Assembly (NCBI GenBank): GCA_036346275.1
Contig: CM070726.1
Location: 28,307,410 to 28,371,409 of the forward strand
DNA length: 64,000 nucleotides
Source of the DNA: Otatea glauca
Lineage: Eukaryota; Streptophyta; Magnoliopsida; Poales; Poaceae
Direction: 5' to 3'
Shown: piece after piece, positions 56,298-64,000 of the stretch
How the letters are laid out: each line of letters opens with the position of its first letter
How positions within the stretch are numbered: the first letter of the stretch is position 1
Made by a program: the position numbers and the translations under genes
Notes under the pieces: generated by a model
What the model was told of the DNA's origin: nothing
The model's database searches: none
Seen by the model: only the letters and a program-made list of their open reading frames with translations

Positions 56298-57591
56298 AAT
56301 AGATCCAGCCGCTTGTAACCCTTAAAACTCCCGCCCTTCTCTCTTCTACCCTAAAAACCCTTGAGCTTCCCGCGCTCGACACCGTCCCCGCCGCACCCGC
56401 CCCCGCGCCCGCGCCGCGCTTCGACGCCATCCTCGACGACGCCGCCCTCCCGTCCGCGCCCTCCGAGCTTGACGCCGCCCGACGACGCCGCCCTCCCGAC
56501 GGTGCCGCCCCCATCGACGCCCTCGCCGACGACGCCGACTAGCCTACGCCGCCACGGTCGCCGCCGCCCCCCGCCGCCCTCGCGCGCGCGCGCATCCGAC
56601 GCCATCCCGGCAAGGTTAGAGCCTAGTAGCTTGGCTTCTTTTCTGTCTGATGTTTCTTAGCAGCTGTTACTTTTCTACTTGTTAAGCTAAGCAAATTCTA
56701 CTTGTTAAGCTAAGCAAATTCTGTTAGTTCTAGTAGTTTGTTTGCGAAGTCCTATTATGTACCCGTTTGAAATTGGCTACCTGCCCACCTCTTGGTAAGT
56801 ATTTGATTGATGTCTGTGTGCATCTTAATTTGCCGATTAGTTAGCCCCAAACCAATTGTCTAGGCGCTCATCTTTGGATGGTCGGATCTTTGTGACAACT
56901 TTTTCACATGCAAATTAGATATCATTGTTCTCGTTTCACCGTTATTTCAAAGCATGTTGGTAGCGAGATTACAGTTATTTGTTGACTTCGTGCTATTTAT
57001 TGTTGTCAAAGCCTGTAGTCATATGAAGCTGGAGACTTAGCAATTCTTCTGAATATGATGACTTGTTAAAATGAAAGTGATGGTAGCTTCTTTTAAAATG
57101 GATGGATTTGTTTCTAGTGCTCCTTCCATCTTAACACTAGAGGTAAAGTATCATGTACTATTTGCTTATCTTTGTGCTCTACTGTTACCAAGATGATTAG
57201 GCAATTTATCCTATGTGCATGGGATGGCTCGTACCCTATGAAGAAGATAACATGTCAACAATGTTTGCTATATATTAGAGAGGAGAGGTAGATTTTAGAT
57301 AAAAAAAACTCCAACAATTTGTTACTAAAGGTTGTTTTTAAAAGACTCAAAATGAATTAATTATTAAAGAGGACCCACATGCATGCTATCCTTCTTTCCC
57401 TCTCTCCAACTTCCTTCCCTTCCCTTCCCTTTTCTTCGTCCAAGTACGCCACTTGTTACACATACCATTGCCATTGGCAACCTTAGTTTCAAAGCTCGTT
57501 TACTCAATTAATTGTACTTGCAAAATAATTTTCATGAGATGATTCTGTAGTAATTGATGGAAATTATGTTTCTGGTCGAATTGTAGTTCTA
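56298..57591 (+). other. leader exon and long 5' intron of the second CACTA gene
   Basis: 56330-56616 is C-rich (CGCCGCC repeats) and open on both strands by composition. The intron runs to TTGTAG just before 57587. No other gene is seen. Confidence 0.6.
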
Positions 57592-58665
57592 ATGGAGCCC
57601 GAAACAGATCCTATAGTGGAGGAGAGCCCAAGCAGGTACCTTACCCTCCACCCAACCACCGAAGGTGCCGAGGCCTCCACCGCTGTTGCAGATGATGCTC
57701 CTGTTGCAAGACGCCGAGGACGAGGGAAAACTAAGAAGCCTGAAGGCCGGTACACCATCTTAGAGGTCTTAGATACTGGGGCCCCTGTTGCACCGAGAAA
57801 ATCAGCAGCCAAATACAGGTCAACATGCGGGTGCATCGTAAGGGATAAAGTGCCAATCACCTATTCGGATTGGCATAAAGTGCCCCGAGCCACCAAAGAG
57901 GATCGTGGGACGAGCTCAAAGAAACCTTGAATTCCCGAAGGAGCCGAAGATCTTGTGCGTCGCGACGCATTGATGACGATGGATGCGGCGTGGAGAAACT
58001 TCAAAGCGGTGAACACAAATTATGTGAAGCGAACCGGTCAGCCATCGGAGAGTACCCAAGATTGGAGCCATATTGGGATGAGTTTGTGGCGATGAAGCAA
58101 TCGGAAGCAGCAAGGAAGTCCAGTGAGGACCACATTAGCATCGCAAGAAGGAATACTCACCCCCACAGGCTTGGCACGAGTGGGTACGCGGGTAAAATTG
58201 CTCAATGGGAGAGGCAAGAATTAGAAGCGGTCCAAATGGCAGGCACAAGTCCCTTGATCGAACTACCAGACCGAGTGAAGCACTACGCGCTAGCGAGGGC
58301 AGATATGTTGTCTATTGGGGGTTTACCATTCAAGAGCAGTGAAGACGAAGCAATGACGCAACGAGTTCATGAGTTTCACGCCCAGTCCACCCAAGGATCT
58401 TTTCACCCAGACAGGGAGAAAGACGAGCTAACAATGCCCTAGGAAACAAAGAGCACCACAGTGGACACGAGGCGTCGGGTCAAGGTTCCATGGAGGAGTG
58501 GATTCCGAGCACGGAGACTCTTATAGAGTCAAGAGAGCTAAAGATGAGCGGTGAGAAGGAAATGGAAATGATGAAGGAAAGGGTTCGCGAGAAATACAAG
58601 GCACAATTGAAGAACAAGTTGAGCGACAAGTACAACAAGCCTTGAGTCGATCGCGAGCCCACAAC
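57592..58665 (+). pseudogene. CACTA second gene, Transposase_24-like part
   Basis: From the ATG at 57592: RRGRGKTKKPEGRYTILEVL, then TCGCIVRDKVPITYSDWHKV, then after a frameshift (near 57930) EPYWDEFVAMKQSEAARKSS and HRLGTSGYAGKIAQWERQE. This order is typical of plant Ptta/En-Spm (Transposase_24) proteins, the counterpart of En/Spm TNPA, which bind the subterminal repeats. A coiled-coil part follows (MKERVREKYKAQLKNKLSDK, 58560-58640). Stops at 57928 and 58440 and frameshifts break it. Confidence 0.82.
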
Positions 58666-58729
58666 GCTTTCTCGATCCTACATTTCGTTGCGCGAGCTTG
58701 CGCGTCCACGCCATTGGCGTAAGCGGACA

Positions 58730-60540
58730 ACAACCATTATCCTGTGGATGACATACGAGGACCTCACACCTGTCACTCAACGTGCGTGATGAACATATTT
58801 ATGCAGCCGCGCACTGGGGTAGTCTATCCATGCCAAGAAGGGGTGTCTGCACAATACCCGATAAGCGCCGAGGTTATGCAAAGGTCCAAGTGGACACGGT
58901 ACTTGCACGTTTGCGAGATCGGATGGAAAAACCCGCCAATGATGAGATAACAACTCTAGGAAGTGCCGCCCACTCATTCATCCAATGGCGCAAGCGTGAA
59001 ATCGTCTTGGACCATGCGGTACAATCCTCGCATCCGCCACCGGCTTTGAGAGTGAAACGGGGAAGAAGCAAAATGAGGTAGAAAAGAAATGCATTGAGGA
59101 CCCCATCAAGATGGCCACTGTTAGTACTCCAAAGCAGAAACCTATAACACATGGTACTTCAAATGACAAACCTACAACCTCGATCCCAAAATTGGCACAT
59201 TAGACAAGTCAGATCACCGGATCAAAGTGAGTCCAGATCGAGTATGATGTCGTGCGACAAAAAAGTAAGGGCAAGGCGCAGTCTGATGACCAAGATGATC
59301 AACAAAGATTGAAATTCGAGGTAGGGAAGCCCTTAGTCACCGCTTCGAAGTTGAAAAATCTAACACCCATGATGCAGCGATTACATGCATGGTACTTAGA
59401 TCGATCCAACCAAGACGTACTCCCGAAGGTGATCACCGTAATTTTCCATGAGGAACATTTTCACCATGAGGGCCATGGCTACTTCTTAATAGAATTCGAT
59501 AACTTGCACAACTTGTTCTATCACGACGCCCTCGACATATCTTTTTGAGATCTTTGGTCACGTAAGTGTCTAATATATCAATCTTGGCCTACATTCATGT
59601 AATACCTGAGAAATGTCATGTCTAACTATTTCGTTATGTAGATACGAGATGATTGAACTACAAAGAACCAAGGGGCGATGGGATTCCTCGACCAGGAGCG
59701 GTTTGCCAACATGAAATCAAAAGAGCACCAAAGGAGGTCGAGGAGTACGTATATAAAGTTTTGATTAAACTACAAGACAAGGAGTTTATACTTTTGCCAT
59801 ACAATTTTAAGTAAGTTGTTCACTAGCTAGTTAAATTACTCGTTTATTTCGCTATTTACTCTGATGTAAGGACTAATGACTGGCATCATGCATGTGTATG
59901 CAGCTTCCATTGGATTCTCGTAATAATTCATCCAGAAAAGAGCAAGATGCTGATCATGGATCCACTAGATAAACCTAAAAAAGACTTTGAAGAGATGACA
60001 CGTTTAGTGAATGAGGCGTTCAAAAGATATTGTCAGAAGAGCTCGAGATACCGCCCATACCACAAATCCCTTACAATCCGTACGAAGTTTCCGGTACGCA
60101 CGAAAGGAATACTCTTATATCATATTTCGTAGTAAATAGCTCCTTCGACGACATCTTAGTTCATTCGATTTTTGCAAATGTCACAAGCGGTAGAAAGGAA
60201 CAAATTTATGTGGGTACTTTAGTGTGCGGTACATGCGCGAAATCTTAGCATGCACAACAAAAGACAATGACGTAGAGGTCAGTCATGCTGACATGACACA
60301 CTGATTCGCACTACTCAATTTCTATATTCTCTCTTAATTTTGTTTTTTATACTTACAGCGCCTCAAGTTGTCTACTGGTAGGACTGCTTCCTTCCAAATC
60401 CTAGCCATTGGGGCCAGCTCACCTACTTCATCATGAAGGAAATAATCAACAAAATGGCGAGTTTTATGACGAAGACAACAACGATCCAGTCATCCATACT
60501 CTTCTCACACATGACGTGTCTCCAACCTCCGAAGACCCGT
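58730..60540 (+). pseudogene. CACTA second gene, linker and Ulp1-like cysteine peptidase
   Basis: Continues the second gene. GYAKVQVDTVL and TTLGSAAHSFIQWRKREIVL (58870-59010) are the usual linker of grass CACTA proteins. A peptidase C48-like domain follows in exons separated by GT-AG introns (about 59562-59640 and 59814-59903): DKEFILLPYNF, then HWILVIIHPEKSKMLIMDPL with the catalytic His codon at 59908 and an Asp near 59956, then GTNLCGYF with the Cys codon at 60209-60211. A TAG lies just before the Cys block. The tail, FIMKEIINKMASF, is near 60430-60470. Ulp1-type enzymes remove SUMO; the role in a transposon is unknown. Confidence 0.72.
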
Positions 60541-61564
60541 AGGCTTCTAGTTTACCTCCACTAGTTTAGGCTTTTGTTACTTCAATTCTGTTTCATTACC
60601 AAGTGTAAATAACTCTTTGTTCCTTTCAAATGGGAACCCTTTCTTTTGTCAATGCCACTTCTTTTGTCAGTGGTTGTGCTAGTGTAGCATGTACTTTTGT
60701 CTTCTTCAGGAACACACACATGTGAGTGACACTTCTAAATATTTCATGTGTTTGCCTTACATGGTTGTTTTTTCATATGAAGTTATTTCATGTGTTTGTA
60801 ATAGTTTGATAAACTAACCAAGTGAAAAAATTACTAAAGAAATGCGTGGTTTTCTTAGTGAATCATGCTTTTCTTGCTCATCATGCTGGTTTCTTCTTAG
60901 AAACAATTTGCTCAGCCTTTGTCGTTCATATCATATTTTTGGATATGACTACTATTTCAGTTGATACCGAAAAGAGAGATGAGAGAGCAAACAAACTAAC
61001 ATCATTCGTTTCATAGAAGCTTGATCCATTTGACGCCCCCATTTCATAGTTTCCTTGAGATGCAGTTTCAGATTTTCTCTACACTTCACAAACTGAGCAG
61101 CGATCAAGGTGTGTGTTGTTCTTGATCCTTTCTTTTTTATACGTCTTCAAGTTCGATTTACCATATACACATGTGCTACTTTATTTTCTTTGAGGTCATA
61201 ATTCTACAAGGTTTTTTCCCTACAGGAGATTGCAAAGAGTAAAGTTCCTTCCTTACAGGCACAATCCTTCTCTACTTCTAAGTGTTTTTCACTTGGCCTT
61301 TTTGTTGTATATTCTTTCTGTATTGCTTAAGGTCACTGGCGATGTTATAAGTGCGATAGATTGATAAAGAGAGTGGGTTACTAGATAAACTTAATGTTGA
61401 CCTAGATATGATACTAACTATTACCTCCTTATCATCATTTGGTTTATAGACTACTAAATCGGTGTAAATTGTCAAAGTAAGGCCATTGGTGTGGCTCGGG
61501 GGACTGGTTTACTTAGCTAAATTGCACTACGAGGATGATGTAAACCAACTCATATATCCTGCAG
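60541..61564. other. AT-rich DNA between peptidase gene and MADS fragment
   Basis: Likely 3' flank of the second gene and intron DNA of the captured gene. A block at 61405-61512 (ATGATACTAACTATTACCTCC...) is repeated at 62800-62911. No exon recognised here. Confidence 0.5.
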
Positions 61565-62474
61565 CACCTCATGAGAGAGGATCAGAGTCTTTGAACTGAA
61601 AGAACTCCAATAGCTAGAAGCAAATGGGAATTCATTGAAGCACATTAGATCAAGAAAGGTAGTAATTTTAACTTAGTAGTGGAGTGAAATCTCTTCATCT
61701 TTTTCTAACTGGATGAAATGAAAGGCGGATCATGCCTACATTACATCTGCAAATGTGGTTCCTCTTTGTTGCAAAAAGATGTCTTCGGGCATATTCACGG
61801 AGTATAATTTCCAATTGATGACTAATCTGTGTAACATACTTGTATTTGCAGAGCCACCTTGTGTTGGAGTCCATTTAGAGCTCGAGCTATGTAAAAGGTA
61901 ACCAAGCCGCAACCTGCCTGCAATCTTGTCATTGTTGTGTATGTATGGTCACTTGCACTACCATATATTAGATTATATCACAAAGCGCATTGGTTTGTGT
62001 ATTTGAACGATGCATGCATGCATTCTGCACTAATTAGTTCCTACTTTCGATTGGTCATGTACACATGTTCAAAGTTCAATGGATGGCACCATTGTTGCAT
62101 GCAGGAGAGATCACTGCAGGAGGAGAACAAGACTCTACAAAAGGAAGTAAGCTGTCTGCCAAATATATACTGCTTAATAACTCCCTAGCTAGCTTGTGCA
62201 TTGCATGCATGCACTGAGCATCATAGTTAACGTTCATGATTGATCTCCCAAGCCATACATGAGTGCATGAATACTTGTTAATTTGATAAATCAAGAAAAC
62301 CATGTGTTGGATCTGATCCTGTTGCTACTGCTGGTGGAGAGGCAGAAGGTGGTCATGCAAAGCCAGAAAGTGAGTGGGACCAAACCAGCATCAAACCCAA
62401 CTACCCCAAGCCCAAACAAGCTCATCTTCCTCCTTCATGATGGTGAAATTAGAGCAATACTAGGGGTGCCTTGA
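61565..62474 (+). pseudogene. captured AP1/FUL-type MADS-box gene fragment (K-box end to C-terminus)
   Basis: Four exons with introns kept. Exon 61565-61658 encodes ELKELQ, stop, then SLKHIRSRK (K-box). Exon 61852-61897 begins SHLVLESI. Exon 62105-62146 is exactly 42 bases and encodes RSLQEENKTLQKE. Exon from 62331 begins LVERQKVVMQSQ. Exon order, the 42-base exon and these words match the SQUAMOSA (AP1/FUL, OsMADS14/15/18-like) clade. The MADS DNA-binding exon is absent. A TAG in the first exon, a one-base loss in the second (ATTTAGAG) and a lost AG acceptor at 62330 make it a pseudogene. It lies between the second CACTA gene and the right subterminal array, so the transposon carries it. Confidence 0.85.
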
Positions 62475-63164
62475 TATTTAAATCTTGTTCGATGTTTTAT
62501 ACCATGGTATATAGGTGGCATTCACGAAATCTATTTTCCTATGAATCGACCCTTGAGTGTTTAACGGATGAAAAATGTGATCTTTTAGGTAGCTCGTGAT
62601 GTGATGCCTTCAAACTGAATGCTTGGATGCATCTTGGGCAATTCAATTTACTTTTATTAGTGAAGTGTATTGCTTGCACAATTTGAGCTATCTCTTTCCG
62701 GGTGCATTTCATATGGTGCATCATTGTACAAATCTTGGTGGTGTTTGATTGCATAAACTCTAGAATTGAAGTTTTGAAACATGGGGGCTATATTGTTGGC
62801 ATATGATACTAATTATTACCTCCTTATCATCATTTCATTTATGGGTCATTAAATCGTGTAAATGTGTAAAAAGCAAGGCCATTGAGTGCGGCTCATAGGA
62901 TTGGTTTACTCTTGATTACATTTAGGTAATGAGGCTATTTCATTTTCATTGCCATTTGATGGTTTAGAGGTGAAACCTTCTTGTGTTTTAACTGCTTAGA
63001 GATGTTTGTGATTGCTGATAATGTATATATGGTTTAAGATCCCTCAATAATGTATATCACCCTCTTTTGTGATTGCTGATAATGTATATAATGAAGAGGC
63101 ATGGCTAGCGCTGCCTGAGGCTAGCCACAAATGCCAGGAGTTTTTTATTTTTGTGTGTGGGATT
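62475..63164. other. 3' flank of the MADS fragment
   Basis: AT-rich, no gene. 62800-62911 is a diverged direct copy of 61405-61512. GATTGCTGATAATGTATATA occurs twice (63010 and 63070). Confidence 0.55.
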
Positions 63165-63560
63165 ATCAGCGGTTTGGCCCAAAACCGCTACTGATGTAAT
63201 ATCAGTGACGGTTCTATAAAAAAAACCGCCACTGATACTAGGAATATCAGTGGCAGTTCTAGCCAAAAACCGCCACTCATAGTCGTATTATCAGTGGCGG
63301 TTTTTGGGCTAGAACCGCTACTGATATTCCTAGTATCAGTGGCGGTTCCATTAAAAAACCGCCACTGATACTTGGATTATTAGTGGCGGTTTTGGCTCGA
63401 ACCGCCGCGATACCGAATATCGATGGTCGTTCTATCCAAAAACCGCCACAGATAGTGTTATTTGTGGCGGTTCTCGCACCGCCACTGATAATCCTCGATT
63501 ATCAGTGGAACTAAATCTGTGGCGGTTCAAAAACCGCCACTGATGGCAGTTATGAACCGC
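63165..63560. repeat. right subterminal repeat array of the CACTA
   Basis: About fourteen copies of ATCAGTGGCGGTT and complement, as at the left end, including CGATAC and CGATGG variants from decay of CpG sites. Confidence 0.9.
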
Positions 63561-63680
63561 CACTGATGGCCTTTTTCAAGGTAGTGCGCGGTGGGGGCAT
63601 ACGCACCACAGTCGAGAGCAGCACAGGCGAGTCCCAGTTATGCAGAGGGCTCGACGAGGCCCGTGGATGGAGGAGGTAAC

Positions 63681-63922
63681 TATTGAGTTATAAGCATCAG
63701 TCAGTTCACTCAAAAGCTTAAGCTGATGAGGAAAGGTGGCCAATTCATTTATAGTTCAACACTCCCTCTCACGTGTAGACTCCCTCAGGCCTAGAATGTG
63801 GAATAGAAGTGAGCTGCAATTATTATTTTTTAATTGCGTCAACCGGGTCTTAAACTCGAGACCTCTTGAATCTGATACCATATTGAGTTACATGTACCAA
63901 CCAGTTCACCCAAATGCTTACA
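63681..63922 (-). mobile_element. TRIM/SMART-like miniature LTR element candidate
   Basis: Two 42-base repeats, TATTGAGTTA...GTTCACyCAAA (63681-63722 and 63881-63922), about 70 percent alike by eye, enclose about 160 bases. On the minus strand TGGTATCAGA (63871-63880) sits directly inside one repeat, as a primer-binding site would. No matching target duplication was seen, so the call is tentative. Confidence 0.45.
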
Positions 63923-64000
63923 CTAAGCGAGCCCGGGGGGCGGCGCGAGCCCGAGGCGCAGTGGCGCTGAGACCAGCGGCGTGGAGCAAAGCTAGTGCTA
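63923..64000. other. GC-rich end of window
   Basis: GC-rich like 63590-63660 and 50400-50900, probably the same host sequence split by the CACTA. No gene seen. Confidence 0.4.

Larger units (their letters stand above)
50914..63586 (+). mobile_element. CACTA transposon, 12.7 kb, with two genes and a captured gene fragment
   Basis: It begins CACTACGCCAAAACC and ends, inward on the minus strand, CACTACCTTGAAAAAGG. The flanking triplets are CGT and CGC, so the 3-bp duplication has one change. Both ends carry arrays of ATCAGTGGCGGTTCT and its complement (50935-51285 and 63165-63560). Inside are a TNP2-type transposase gene, a copia LTR, a third array with its own TATA box, a Transposase_24/Ulp1-like gene and MADS-box exons. 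Both transposon genes are broken by stops and frameshifts. Confidence 0.88.

Noticed and set aside
56290..56660. Proline-, serine- and glycine-rich frames on both strands
   Set aside because: CGCCGCC-rich leader exon of the second CACTA gene; low complexity makes all frames open.

Overview
The window is nuclear DNA of a grass (Poaceae; a panicoid such as sorghum, millet or sugarcane would fit, but the species cannot be read from it). It is a heterochromatin-like pile of nested transposable elements. Evidence for a plant nucleus: Ty1-copia polyprotein fragments, very large LTRs ending TGTAACATCC...GTCTCACA, CACTA elements with TNP2 proteins, a Mutator-like element (MULE), several hAT-type elements, GT-AG introns and one GC-rich 8-cysteine (lipid-transfer-like) gene. 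No bacterial, organellar, rRNA, tRNA or CRISPR feature was seen.

Layout. 1-2523: minus-strand copia element cut by the window edge, lying against a plus-strand copia tail (2524-3694). 3695-16120: a dead LINE broken by four insertions: an 888-bp hAT (4218-5105, perfect 8-bp TSD), a copia gag fragment with LTR (5637-12649), a Ty3-type element with a 4.6-kb LTR inside that copia gag (5675-11475), and a 3.1-kb CACTA carrying a long inverted repeat (12956-16095, TSD TAA). 16702-17175: the only intact ordinary gene, a secreted 8-cysteine protein. 17735-30425: two degenerate plus-strand copia elements; the second is split by a complete minus-strand copia (23196-28423, two LTRs, TSD GTTTT). 30426-31499: a relic with a possible AP2/ERF fragment and a hAT MITE.

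31500-47849: a 16.3-kb MULE, about 8.1 kb once two solo LTRs are subtracted. It carries three co-oriented genes: MuDR-type transposase with SWIM finger, a plant-mobile-domain (PMD) protein, and a short GRF-like zinc-finger/coiled-coil protein. One solo LTR splits the transposase gene (34486-39870, TSD ATGTC) and another splits the PMD gene (42773-45587, TSD CCGGT). All three genes carry premature stops. 47893-50913: start of another large LTR, itself hit by two hAT-type elements. 50914-63586: a 12.7-kb CACTA with a TNP2 gene, a second gene (Transposase_24-like region plus Ulp1-like cysteine peptidase), and a captured fragment of an AP1/FUL-type MADS-box gene with introns. 63587-64000: GC-rich sequence and a tiny TRIM/SMART-like repeat.

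The most notable objects are the three-gene MULE, the CACTA with a MADS-box fragment and an internal copy of its subterminal repeat array beside a second promoter, and the CACTA with an approximately 415-bp-arm hairpin that could make silencing RNA. All calls come from reading the sequence by eye; no database search was run.
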